Of a stretch of 64,000 bases of DNA, positions 25,663-33,452 are shown piece by piece. The stretch spans positions 62,001-126,000 of the forward strand of contig JALEFZ010000096.1 of the NCBI GenBank assembly GCA_022760475.1, read 5' to 3'. Within the stretch, counting starts at the first letter, position 1; each line of letters opens with the position of its first letter. Position numbers and translations under genes: made by a program. Below the pieces are notes generated by a model. The model was not told the DNA's origin, made no database searches, and saw only the letters and a list, made by a program, of their open reading frames with translations. The stretch comes from Bacteroidia bacterium. GTDB taxonomy: Bacteria > Bacteroidota > Bacteroidia > J057.

Positions 25663-26443
25663 ACTTGCAATTCAGGGAGATAAGGATGCCCTTGAGCAAT
25701 TGCTTATCTCTGTGGAAGGCATGATCTATAACCTGGCCCTCAGGATGCTTTGGCATCCTGAGGATGCCAAAGACGCGACGCAAGAGATCCTGATCAAGGT
25801 GCTAACCAACTTGGGGAGTTTTAAGTACCAAAGTGGTTTCAAAACATGGGTTTATAAGCTTTCAACCAATAACTTGATCAACTTTAAAAAGCGAATTCAA
25901 ACCAAGAAGTTATCTTTTGAAGCCTATTCAGGATACCTGAATCAAGGTTTATCCGATGGGATACACTATACCGATAATGAAGTAGAGCAAAATTTGCTCA
26001 TCGTGGAAGCCAAGGTTGGCTGCTCCAATGCTATGTTACAATGCCTGAATGCAACCAACAGATTGGTCTATATCATCGGAGAGATATTGGAATTGAACAG
26101 CAGGGAGGCTGCATTTATCATGGAAACAACCCCAGTTAATTTTAGGAAACGCTTATCGAATAGTAGGAAGAAACTTCATGCTTTCATCCATCGAAACTGT
26201 GGGATTGTAAACCCAAGCAATCCATGTAGGTGCCACAAAAAGGTGGACGACGCCATTGAAAACAACCGGATCAATCCAGAGAAGTTGTTATTCACCAAAA
26301 CAGAAAGGACAGAACAACTGATTGTATCAATTAGCAGCATCCAGGATGAAGTAGGGTTATACCAAAGCAATCCGGATTACCAATCTCCTGATGAGGTATT
26401 GGGTGAAATCAAGCGAATCATTAACACCACTGACAATGTTTGA
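25637..26443 (+). CDS. ECF-type RNA polymerase sigma factor with Cys-containing C-terminal extension
   Basis: A 268-residue sigma-70 family protein starting at ATG 25637. Region 2 is clear: ALEQLLISVEGMIYNLALRMLWHPEDAKDATQEILIKVLTNL in pieces, then FKTWVYKLSTNNLINFKKR. Region 4 is weaker (RLVYIIGEILELNSREAAFIMETTPVNFRKRLSNSRKKL in pieces). An unusual tail of about 85 residues follows, starting with NCGIVNPSNPCRCHKKVD, a Cys/His cluster that may bind zinc. Similar C-terminal extensions occur in atypical ECF groups that do without an anti-sigma factor. Targets unknown. Confidence 0.85.
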   Translation: MKAEEQLIKLAIQGDKDALEQLLISVEGMIYNLALRMLWHPEDAKDATQEILIKVLTNLGSFKYQSGFKTWVYKLSTNNLINFKKRIQTKKLSFEAYSGYLNQGLSDGIHYTDNEVEQNLLIVEAKVGCSNAMLQCLNATNRLVYIIGEILELNSREAAFIMETTPVNFRKRLSNSRKKLHAFIHRNCGIVNPSNPCRCHKKVDDAIENNRINPEKLLFTKTERTEQLIVSISSIQDEVGLYQSNPDYQSPDEVLGEIKRIINTTDNV

Positions 26444-26511
26444 TAAAGGCTGAAGGCATTGCTCATTGAGCTTTCTGTTTTATCAAAAATCAGGCAATCT
26501 ATAAAAGAGTA

Positions 26512-26637
26512 AAATATCCGAAGGTATTCCACCACATGAAGTCGGGCAAGTCGCTTAGAGAAGTAGCTGCTTGATCTAGGGTTGCTGTCAATATAGTGCG
26601 AAAGGTCAGAAAAGCGATGAATGAGCTAGATACTTAG
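26512..26637 (+). pseudogene. Relic of a recombinase/resolvase helix-turn-helix
   Basis: The frame reads KYPKVFHHMKSGKSLREVAA, stop, SRVAVNIVRKVRKAMNELDT, stop. This resembles the C-terminal helix-turn-helix of serine resolvases (K-S-G-K-S-L-R-E-V-A-x-x-x-G-V-S-V-N-T-V-R-K-V). It is interrupted by an in-frame TGA and lacks the catalytic domain. It is probably the trace of a lost mobile element or invertase gene. The rest of the 450-base gap (26444-26891) shows no other gene. Confidence 0.45.
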
Positions 26638-26891
26638 CTCCTAAGCGGAAGGGTCTCAATCTGGAACCGTAATACATGTTTTTCGAAATGGTGGAGTTGA
26701 ATCTATCTGGCGAAGGTATTTTGCTCGTGGGCCGTTTCTACCGTTTCATTTGCTTTACCTATTTTTAGATAGGAGACGATGTTGGCCGAGTAAATTTGTC
26801 CTGAATTATCAATCATTCAAGCCAAACACATTAGGACTGTTTAGCGCTTGTTAACATAATTCAAATGGTTTAATATCGCGATTTTGTCATA

Positions 26892-27227
26892 TTATTCTGT
26901 CAACTGACCCTCTTGATCAACCAGGTACCTGCCCCAATCTGCCATTGCCTCGAATATTGGGACAAGTTCTTTGCCTTTTTCCGTAAGGCGATATTCCACT
27001 CTTGGAGGACTTTCTGAATAAGAATGACGTGTTAGTAATCCATCCTTTACCATTTCACCCAAGTGAGAAGCCAAGACCTTTCTGGAAATATCTGGAATTG
27101 AATAATCAATTTGCCCAAACCGTTTCGAAGACTTACGCAAGCTCAAAATAATGATCGGCTTCCATTTTCCACCTACTACCTGAAGAGCTGCAGTTAAGGG
27201 ACAATTATTGATATTCTTAATCTTCAT
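26892..27227 (-). CDS. HxlR family transcriptional regulator
   Basis: A 111-residue winged-helix regulator of the HxlR/MarR-like family. Typical features: N-terminal NNCPLTAALQVVGGKWKPIIIL with the redox-candidate Cys9, then KRFGQIDYSIPDISRKVLASHLGEMVKDGLLTR in pieces, and the wing YRLTEKGKELVPIFEAMADWG. It is divergent from the lipoprotein gene at 27399, and the shared 171-base spacer carries four copies of a GTTAC-N5/6-GTAAC inverted repeat. One copy lies 13 bases before its own start codon, so autoregulation is likely. A truncated copy of its first codons lies at 28510. Confidence 0.92.
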   Translation of the reverse strand: MKIKNINNCPLTAALQVVGGKWKPIIILSLRKSSKRFGQIDYSIPDISRKVLASHLGEMVKDGLLTRHSYSESPPRVEYRLTEKGKELVPIFEAMADWGRYLVDQEGQLTE

Positions 27228-27239
27228 ATTTCCTTAAAT

Positions 27240-27255
27240 GTTACCACAAGGTAAC
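27240..27255. promoter_or_regulatory. Putative HxlR operator A1
   Basis: Perfect inverted repeat GTTACC-ACAA-GGTAAC, followed by CACTTTT. It lies 13 bases upstream of the hxlR start codon. The same sequence with ACAT in the centre recurs at 28558. Confidence 0.7.
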
Positions 27256-27283
27256 CACTTTTCCATATGATTCCAATAAATCT

Positions 27284-27298
27284 GTTACCAAAAGTAAC
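27284..27298. promoter_or_regulatory. Putative HxlR operator A2
   Basis: Inverted repeat GTTAC-CAAAA-GTAAC in the hxlR/27399 divergent spacer. Same arms as the other copies, with a five-base centre. Confidence 0.6.
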
Positions 27299-27336
27299 CG
27301 ACCGGTAACCACTTTTTCACAGACTTTACGCCAATT

Positions 27337-27351
27337 GTTACAAAAAGTACT
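27337..27351. promoter_or_regulatory. Putative HxlR operator A3 (imperfect)
   Basis: GTTAC-AAAAA-GTACT, one mismatch in the right arm. Spaced by about 23 bases from operator A4. Confidence 0.45.
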
Positions 27352-27359
27352 CAACAATA

Positions 27360-27374
27360 GTTACCTTTAGTAAC
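27360..27374. promoter_or_regulatory. Putative HxlR operator A4
   Basis: Inverted repeat GTTAC-CTTTA-GTAAC, 24 bases before the ATG of the 27399 lipoprotein gene, positioned to block or activate its promoter. Confidence 0.6.
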
Positions 27375-27398
27375 ATCAATCAATAAACTATCTTAGAA

Positions 27399-28388
27399 AT
27401 GAGTACAAAAATCAATTACGTCCTATTTGCGACCTTATTCTCAATCATCTTCTTTACCTCATGTAGGGAAGATGGGAACGATATCCCAACTCCTGTTGAA
27501 CTGAAAATTCCAAGCAATCTATCCATAGATGAAAACAATTTTCATCCAGAAGACATTAAAATTGCAAATAATATTGTCTATGTAAGTGGTGCATTGACAG
27601 GAAGTCTTCGTTCCTTCGACTTAACTCAGGAAAACCCCACAGCACAACTTTTTGCTGAAGCAGAAGCAGGCTATTCGCAGGCATGGGGCCTAGAAAGTGA
27701 CGGCAATGTGTTACTTAGCCTGCTTAATAACGTTGATTTTAGTGGCAACCCTCCAGGTCCAAGCAAATTGGTGGAGTACGAGCTCTCTACTGGTAACAAA
27801 ACCAATGAGTGGGATTTGCCTGCAGGTACTGCGGCGCACACAGTATCCATTGTAAATGGCAAATATTATGTGACCGATGCTTTTCGTCCTACAATTATCG
27901 AAGTGGACCCGAGTACTGGAAATGTTAACGGGAGTTGGTTTACTTCAACACAATTAAGCCATGGTTTTGGAGCAACGATTTATAATGGCTCAGATGGGTT
28001 TTATGCCCATGTTGATACAAGCTTTTTGTACATCCCTATTAACAACGGACAAGCCGGAGCTATTGAAGAAGTAAGTATTTCTGGTTTGAGTGCTGCCCCT
28101 GTTCGGGTAGATGGGAGTACCTGGGTTGGGGATCAAAACACCCTTTACTATACCTATAATGATGTAAATGATCCAGCGGATGCAGGTATCGTTTACAAAT
28201 TAGAATTTTCCAATTTAACCACCGCAACGGGTAGTGTAGTTTCGACTGGCTTTGATGATCCGTCAGGAATTTGGTATTTGGAAAACAATGGTTCCGAATA
28301 CTTGTTTGTATGCGAATCCCAATTTGGAGGTGGCTCGGGTCTTAGTACTTTGGAATTTCCATTTTCAATTGAAATAATTGATCTGTAG
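27399..28388 (+). CDS. Lipoprotein with SMP-30/YncE-like beta-propeller
   Basis: A 329-residue lipoprotein (lipobox FFTSC, Cys at 22). The mature protein is built of propeller blades with recurring V-x-N-G-K/N-x-Y-V-T/S-x-A motifs: IKIANNIVYVSGALTGSLRSFDL, VSIVNGKYYVTDAFRPTIIEVD, PSGIWYLENNGSEYLFVCES in pieces. It resembles the SMP-30/gluconolactonase and YncE-like six-blade class. It would sit on the outer membrane or in the periplasm. It is divergent from hxlR and shares its operator field, so HxlR control is likely. Ligand or activity unknown. Confidence 0.78.
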   Translation: MSTKINYVLFATLFSIIFFTSCREDGNDIPTPVELKIPSNLSIDENNFHPEDIKIANNIVYVSGALTGSLRSFDLTQENPTAQLFAEAEAGYSQAWGLESDGNVLLSLLNNVDFSGNPPGPSKLVEYELSTGNKTNEWDLPAGTAAHTVSIVNGKYYVTDAFRPTIIEVDPSTGNVNGSWFTSTQLSHGFGATIYNGSDGFYAHVDTSFLYIPINNGQAGAIEEVSISGLSAAPVRVDGSTWVGDQNTLYYTYNDVNDPADAGIVYKLEFSNLTTATGSVVSTGFDDPSGIWYLENNGSEYLFVCESQFGGGSGLSTLEFPFSIEIIDL

Positions 28389-28509
28389 GAATCCAGAAGA
28401 AATAATTTTTCGATTTGCCCTATTCTTTCATCCCCCTACTCCCCCTTGTGCACGACCACCTTGAGCTCGACTGAAGGGAGATATTGCAAAGTAAGTGAGT
28501 GGGGGGATG

Positions 28510-28545
28510 AGTCAAAGAACAATTATTAATATTCTTAATCTCCAT
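28510..28545 (-). pseudogene. Truncated 5' end of a second hxlR gene
   Basis: Reading on the minus strand from an ATG at 28545 gives MEIKNINNCSLTH, nearly the same as the start of the intact HxlR at 27227 (MKIKNINNCPLTA). Homology at DNA level continues upstream of the ATG into the operator at 28558. After about 12 codons it turns into unrelated sequence. It is the remaining edge of a duplicated regulator-plus-operator block. Confidence 0.7.
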
Positions 28546-28557
28546 TCTTGCTGGAAT

Positions 28558-28573
28558 GTTACCACATGGTAAC
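28558..28573. promoter_or_regulatory. Putative HxlR operator B1
   Basis: Perfect inverted repeat GTTACC-ACAT-GGTAAC followed by CACTTTT, matching operator A1 at 27240 including flanks. It lies upstream of the DUF481 gene. Confidence 0.7.
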
Positions 28574-28620
28574 CACTTTTTTGACAAATCTCACCATTAT
28601 TCTATTTAAAAGTATCAAAT

Positions 28621-28649
28621 TGTAACTATCAATAGTTACACATTGTAAC
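28621..28649. promoter_or_regulatory. Putative HxlR operators B2 (overlapping palindromes)
   Basis: TGTAACTAT and ATAGTTACA form a palindrome around CA (28621-28640). It overlaps GTTAC-ACATT-GTAAC (28635-28649). The second ends 13 bases before the ATG of the DUF481 gene. Confidence 0.6.
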
Positions 28650-28662
28650 ATTTTAGAGAAAC

Positions 28663-29427
28663 ATGAAAAGACTACTCCTCGTGATGTTTGTGGTATGTGC
28701 ATCGATCTCACGCTCCCTCTTAGCTCAGGAAGTATCAGATACACTTCAATATAATGGGTCTCTCACTTTGGGTGGTTCATACAAAACAGGTTTGGTCAAT
28801 CAAACAAGCATTAGAGGAAGTGTTGAAAATTCATTCAAAAAGTCTGATTGGGCTTTATATAATCGGACCTCCTATTTTTATTCTGAGGTGAATAATAATC
28901 GACTATTTAATGACTGGACAGTCGTTTCAAAATTAGGATATACCATTACAGATCGAGCAAAAATTTCCCCAACTCTGTTCCATTTGTACAAGAGCAATCT
29001 TCTATTCAGGATCCTCAACAGCCATCGATTCCTTTTTGGGGCAAGCATTACTCCATTGAAAAACCCAAAAGCCCTGGTGTATGTTGGAGTCGGATTTGAC
29101 AATACAAGTTATGCTGGAGACCAATTTGTCAATAGTGATCTGAATAACTCCAATAGAAGATTTGGAATATCAACAATCCATGTTGAGAACAAACATCATT
29201 TCGGAGACAAAAAATTTTCTCTCTCATATAGCTTGTTCTATTTCCAGTCCTTTAAGGAATCTGCAGATTATACCGTTTGGCTCATCCCTGCCTTTGCTGT
29301 AGCATTCAATAAAAAATTATCCTTAGTCATTAATTATGACTTCAGATATAGAAATGTCCATCTGGTTGATTTTCCAGCAATTAACCAAGCATTAACTGTT
29401 AATCTGAACGTTTCATTTCAATCCTAA
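28663..29427 (+). CDS. DUF481-like outer-membrane protein
   Basis: A 254-residue protein with a signal peptide (VVCASISRSLLAQ) and a beta-barrel like the YdiY/DUF481 family: LTLGGSYKTGLVNQTSIRGSVEN, WALYNRTSYFYSEVNN, WTVVSKLGYTITDRAKISPTLF, ALVYVGVGFDNT, and a final strand ALTVNLNVSF. Its promoter carries three GTTAC-type inverted repeats shared with the hxlR spacer, so it is probably in the HxlR regulon. It is first in a run of four same-strand genes up to 33127. Confidence 0.75.
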   Translation: MKRLLLVMFVVCASISRSLLAQEVSDTLQYNGSLTLGGSYKTGLVNQTSIRGSVENSFKKSDWALYNRTSYFYSEVNNNRLFNDWTVVSKLGYTITDRAKISPTLFHLYKSNLLFRILNSHRFLFGASITPLKNPKALVYVGVGFDNTSYAGDQFVNSDLNNSNRRFGISTIHVENKHHFGDKKFSLSYSLFYFQSFKESADYTVWLIPAFAVAFNKKLSLVINYDFRYRNVHLVDFPAINQALTVNLNVSFQS

Positions 29428-29508
29428 CTCTATGGGAAGAAGAGCAAATGAAGCAGTGAATCTTATTCAAAAATTACTCAAATCATATATCATTTATCTT
29501 TCATCAAC

Positions 29509-30735
29509 ATGAAAAATTTAACAAAACTCATCCTTACAATGGCATTCACCTTTGCCATTTCTTTGGTCCATGCACAACCAATTGAATCTCTTGGAGCATT
29601 AGAATTTAGCGCTGAAGGAATATTGTTTGCAGGAGATAACCTATCCGGTGCCATTCACGCCATTGATTTACGCAATGAAAGTCGGACAAAAGAAGGCTTT
29701 GAAGTCAATGTGTACAACGTTGATGCCCGGATAGCTGCTATCTTAGGTACTGGCACTCATAACATAAAAATCAATGATTTGGCCGTCCATCCTAAGAGTG
29801 GGGAAGTGTATCTTTCTGTCACCCGGGGACATGGAGTGGAAGCGCTGCCTGCCTTGATCAAAATCAATGCTGAAAGTGAGTTGTCTGCGGTTGATTTCAC
29901 CTCCTCAAAAATTGCTTCTCAAGCCTTGAGCAAAGTACCGGATATCAGTATGAAATTTAGACCTCGTGGCACCATGATGTCGCCTCCCTCTGCCAAAGAT
30001 ATTGCTAAAGCTCAACGGTCCAGGCGCATGTTTGCTATCATGGATATCGAATATCACAAGGGAGAATTGTTTGTTTCAGGTGTAAGCAACGAAGAGTTCA
30101 GTTCTGTATTACGCAGAATGCCTTATCCTTTTAATGGACAGGAGAGCATCAGCAATATTGAAATGTACCATATCGCACATGATCAATATGAAAGTCGCGC
30201 CCCTATTCGCTCCATGCAGATAAAAAATATTGATGGCATAGATCAAATAGTTGCTGCCTATACCTGTAGTCCAATCGTATTAATTCCATTGACTGAATTA
30301 AAGGACGGAGCAAAGGTCAAAGCCAGAACACTTGGCGATATGGGAAATGGTCAACCTCTAGATATGGTTTCCTTCAATCTGATGGGCCAGGAAATGTTAT
30401 TTGTAACAAATAGTGGCAGAACGCCTCAAGTGGTACCGCTGAAAGGCTTGAATAATGCTAAAGTCGTTACCGATAAAGACTTTGAAAGAGGCGGTAAATT
30501 AGACATAAGTCCTGTTATGCCTTATGGTCCCGTTGGGGAAGGGGTCATGTTTGTAGGAGCTTCTCTTCATATTGATTTGCTGAATGAAAAGCAGTTTGTA
30601 TCCTTGAACAGAGATGCCCCAACAGGAAGTTTGGATGTAGAAACCCTTATGACAATGGCTCCATTCAAAATGAACAACATTGAGGCGGCGGAGTTTGATT
30701 TCCCAAGCTATAAGCCTGCTCAAGGAAAGGAATAA
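29509..30735 (+). CDS. Secreted propeller-like protein, copy 1
   Basis: A 408-residue protein with signal peptide (MAFTFAISLVHAQ). Repeated features suggest a beta-propeller: FSAEGILFAGDNLSGAIHAIDL, INDLAVHPKSGEVYLSVTRGHG, IEYHKGELFVSGVSNEEFSSVLRRMPYPF in pieces, QIVAAYTCSPIVLIPL, QEMLFVTNSGR. It is strongly similar along its length to the gene at 30834 (roughly two-thirds identical by eye). The family is unfamiliar to me. It follows the DUF481 gene, and a hairpin terminator lies after it. Confidence 0.72.
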   Translation: MKNLTKLILTMAFTFAISLVHAQPIESLGALEFSAEGILFAGDNLSGAIHAIDLRNESRTKEGFEVNVYNVDARIAAILGTGTHNIKINDLAVHPKSGEVYLSVTRGHGVEALPALIKINAESELSAVDFTSSKIASQALSKVPDISMKFRPRGTMMSPPSAKDIAKAQRSRRMFAIMDIEYHKGELFVSGVSNEEFSSVLRRMPYPFNGQESISNIEMYHIAHDQYESRAPIRSMQIKNIDGIDQIVAAYTCSPIVLIPLTELKDGAKVKARTLGDMGNGQPLDMVSFNLMGQEMLFVTNSGRTPQVVPLKGLNNAKVVTDKDFERGGKLDISPVMPYGPVGEGVMFVGASLHIDLLNEKQFVSLNRDAPTGSLDVETLMTMAPFKMNNIEAAEFDFPSYKPAQGKE

Positions 30736-30752
30736 TCCATTTATAAAAAGGG

Positions 30753-30802
30753 GCTGTTAAAATGATTTTCTGATCCAAGTAAAATCCTTTTAACAGCTTT
30801 TT
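30753..30802 (+). terminator. Terminator between the tandem propeller genes
   Basis: GCTGTTAAAA and TTTTAACAGC form a perfect 10-bp stem with a 25-base loop, followed by TTTTT. It overlaps the TTG at 30801, which argues against that codon as the start of the next gene. Confidence 0.75.
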
Positions 30803-30833
30803 GGCTGGAAGAAAAAATAATTATGAACATAAT

Positions 30834-32018
30834 ATGGGTGCAATGACTAACGAAAATTTTTCTAACAATTCTCACAGAATACAATCACTTGGTGTTCTGA
30901 AATTTAGTAAAGAAGGAATCCTTTTTGCAGGAGACAGCCTCTCTGGCGCAATCCATGCTTTTGACCTCAGGGCTGAAAGTGGAAGCAAGGAGCCTTTTGA
31001 GATTAACGTATACGCAATAGATGTGCAAATAGCAGCTGTATTAGGCACGTCTCAAGCCCATGTACAGATCAATGATATCGCGGTACATCCCATAAGTGGG
31101 GAAGTCTATCTTTCTATAACGCGTGGACATGGGGTAGAAGCTTTGCCTGCCTTGGTAAAGGTAGACGCAGCAGCACAAATCCAGAATATAGATTTATCGG
31201 TGCTGGAAGTTACTTCCCAAACTCTGAATAAGGTGCCTGAGAATACGCATTATTTTGCCTTACGTGGTGTTGCTGGTGCGCCCCCCACTAAAAAGGATAT
31301 TGCCAAATCGAAACTTCCTGTACGGACACTTTCTATTGTAGCGATGGAATATCACCAAGGGGAATTGTTTGTTTCAGGCATCAGCAATGAAGAATTCAGC
31401 TCGGTAATCCGCAGATTGCCCTATCCTTTCAATGGGACAGAAAGCATCAGCCAGATTGAAATGTACCATATTGTGCACGACAACTTTGAAAGCCGTGCGC
31501 CCATTCGATCCATGGTGGTGAAAAAGATTGACGGAGTTGAACAATTGGTCGCTGCTTATACTTGTAGTCCCCTGGTATTGATTCCCTTGGATGAATTACA
31601 AGATGAGGCCAAAGTGAGCGCCAGAACAATTGGCGATATGGGGAATGGACAACCCATTGATATGGTTCCTTTTTCTCTGAATGGGGAAGAGATGCTATTT
31701 GTCACCAACAATAGCAGGAGCCCACTAGTCATTCCGGTAGGTGGTCTCAACAATGCCAAAGTAGTTACGAATCACGACTTTGAACGAGGAGGTAAAGTAG
31801 ATTTACATCCTCTGATGCCTTTTGGACCTATAGGTAAATCCATCATGTTTACCGGGGCTTCCCTCCGTATTGACTTGTTGAATGAAAAACAGTTTGTTTC
31901 TTTGAATAGAGATGCCGAAACAGGCAGCCTGGATCTGGAAACTATTTTTACCAAGTTCCCATTCAGTATGCATAATATCATTGGAGAATTTGATATTCCA
32001 CGGCCGAACCAAGCATAA
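30834..32018 (+). CDS. Propeller-like protein, copy 2, without signal peptide
   Basis: A 394-residue paralogue of the 29509 protein. Aligned segments include FSKEGILFAGDSLSGAIHAF, INDIAVHPISGEVYLSITRGHG, ELFVSGISNEEFSSVIRRLPYPF and LVAAYTCSPLVLIPLDEL. The hydrophobic signal peptide of copy 1 is absent: the start is MGAMTNENFSNNSHRIQSLG. It may be cytoplasmic, or it may have lost its export signal after duplication. ATG 30834 is chosen because the in-frame TTG upstream lies in a terminator. Six bases separate its stop from the next gene. Confidence 0.7.
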   Translation: MGAMTNENFSNNSHRIQSLGVLKFSKEGILFAGDSLSGAIHAFDLRAESGSKEPFEINVYAIDVQIAAVLGTSQAHVQINDIAVHPISGEVYLSITRGHGVEALPALVKVDAAAQIQNIDLSVLEVTSQTLNKVPENTHYFALRGVAGAPPTKKDIAKSKLPVRTLSIVAMEYHQGELFVSGISNEEFSSVIRRLPYPFNGTESISQIEMYHIVHDNFESRAPIRSMVVKKIDGVEQLVAAYTCSPLVLIPLDELQDEAKVSARTIGDMGNGQPIDMVPFSLNGEEMLFVTNNSRSPLVIPVGGLNNAKVVTNHDFERGGKVDLHPLMPFGPIGKSIMFTGASLRIDLLNEKQFVSLNRDAETGSLDLETIFTKFPFSMHNIIGEFDIPRPNQA

Positions 32019-32023
32019 TTCGT

Positions 32024-33127
32024 ATGGAAATGTTGAAGTATGTTCTCCTATTTTTTTTGATGATGTCTCAATCAGCAGTAAACGCACAAACTCCTCCTGC
32101 CCTCATTTTGCCAAATGAAGGGAATGGAAGTGTTCAATTGAATGTCTCGGCTCTATCTAATCTGGGCCCAGAAACAAATGGGTACGAAACCTTGTCTGTA
32201 TTTGTCCACCAGGAAGTTGTCACAGAGAAAAGACAAGCTGTTCAGGGACGATATAGCCTTGAGGGATCCTATTTGGTTTTTACACCCTATTTCCCCTTTG
32301 AACGGGGAATGACCTATGTCGTCAGAACCCAAGCGAATGATCCTGATCATCGGTATGTGTACCATTCCTTTCAGCTAGGCAAAAAACCTAAGGTGGATCA
32401 GGCAAAGGTCATGGCCATATATCCAACATCTAGTGAACTGCCAGAAAACCTGTTGCGATTCTATGTCTATTTCCATACACCCATGAAAAAAGGACAAGCA
32501 TTGAAATACATACAATTGGTTGATTCAGTTGGGAATATTGACAAGCATGCTTTTATGGAATTTAAACAAGAGCTATGGAGTCCTGATGGGAAACGACTGA
32601 CGATCCTGTTTGACCCTGGCCGAATCAAAAGAGGGGTTTCTACCAATTTGGAACTGGGGCCAGCCTTGCTTGAGGGTAGGCAGTACCAATTAACCATCTC
32701 AGGTGTCTGGCAAGATGTATATGGTCAGGCCTTATCCGTGGAGACCAGGAAATCATTTGTGGTAGGGAGTGCCTATCGCGAGGAAATAAATGTGCAGGCA
32801 TGGAGCATCCAGAAACCGGAGGCTAATAGTGAAGCCCCCTTACGCATTCAATTTGATAGAATCATGGACCATGCCTTAGTTCAGTCTATGATTCATATTC
32901 AGGACCAAGAAAAAAAACAAATTGGAGGGTATTGGGAAGTGTTATCCCAAGGACAGCAGATACAGTTTATTCCTACCCAAAAGTGGCAGCAAGGAAGCTA
33001 TCAAATTGTCATTGACAGTCGCTTGGAAGATGTGGCTGCAAACAATTTGCAAAACCTGTTAGATCATAAAAAAACAAAGGAAGCCCAAAATAGCGGTAGT
33101 CACCAGTTTATTAATTTCGAATTATAG
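32024..33127 (+). CDS. Secreted protein with Ig-like (SbsA/Big_5-type) domains
   Basis: A 367-residue protein with signal peptide (LLFFLMMSQSAVNAQ). It has repeating Ig-like segments with a proline-rich opening and P-x-x-x-F/W...Y-x-v-x-x: SYLVFTPYFPFERGMTYVVRT, VMAIYPTSSELPENLLRFYVYFHTPM in pieces, LTILFDPGRIKRGV, LEGRQYQLTISGVWQDVYG, LRIQFDRIMDHALVQSM, IQFIPTQKWQQGSYQIVID. This matches the SbsA/Big_5 class of cell-surface domains. It starts 5 bases after the upstream propeller gene, so is probably co-transcribed with it. Confidence 0.75.
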   Translation: MEMLKYVLLFFLMMSQSAVNAQTPPALILPNEGNGSVQLNVSALSNLGPETNGYETLSVFVHQEVVTEKRQAVQGRYSLEGSYLVFTPYFPFERGMTYVVRTQANDPDHRYVYHSFQLGKKPKVDQAKVMAIYPTSSELPENLLRFYVYFHTPMKKGQALKYIQLVDSVGNIDKHAFMEFKQELWSPDGKRLTILFDPGRIKRGVSTNLELGPALLEGRQYQLTISGVWQDVYGQALSVETRKSFVVGSAYREEINVQAWSIQKPEANSEAPLRIQFDRIMDHALVQSMIHIQDQEKKQIGGYWEVLSQGQQIQFIPTQKWQQGSYQIVIDSRLEDVAANNLQNLLDHKKTKEAQNSGSHQFINFEL

Positions 33128-33292
33128 AATTGCCTACAACATGATGGGTTCGCAGATCCTGAAAACAAATGAAAATGTGATCAACATAAATGAACTCAAT
33201 CCAGTTACTTATTTACTACTAAAAACTTATAAAGAATGAAGAAAAAAGTATTTCAAGAATTACGTTGATAAAGTTCTAAAGGGTTAATTGTT

Positions 33293-33321
33293 GAGCCAGC
33301 TCCACCTGAGATGGCTCTTTT
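33293..33321 (+). terminator. Terminator after the propeller/Ig operon
   Basis: GAGCCA and TGGCTC form a 6-bp stem with a 13-base loop, followed by TTTT. It lies 166 bases after the stop at 33127, in a 325-base spacer without other genes. Confidence 0.6.
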
Positions 33322-33409
33322 CCATTATCAAGGCATTATCTTATGCCATAAATTTTCTATCTCCTGTGATAATGTCCAAATTGAACAAGCATATCCAATT
33401 TCATCAGGA

Positions 33410-33417
33410 TATTTTTG
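33410..33417 (+). promoter_or_regulatory. Candidate Bacteroidota -7 element
   Basis: TATTTTTG matches TAnnTTTG, 36 bases before the ATG at 33453. A TTG at 33381 is a possible -33 box, though with 26-base spacing it is longer than usual. Confidence 0.4.
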
Positions 33418-33452
33418 TAGTTAAACCTTAATTCTAGTCGAAAACCATAACT

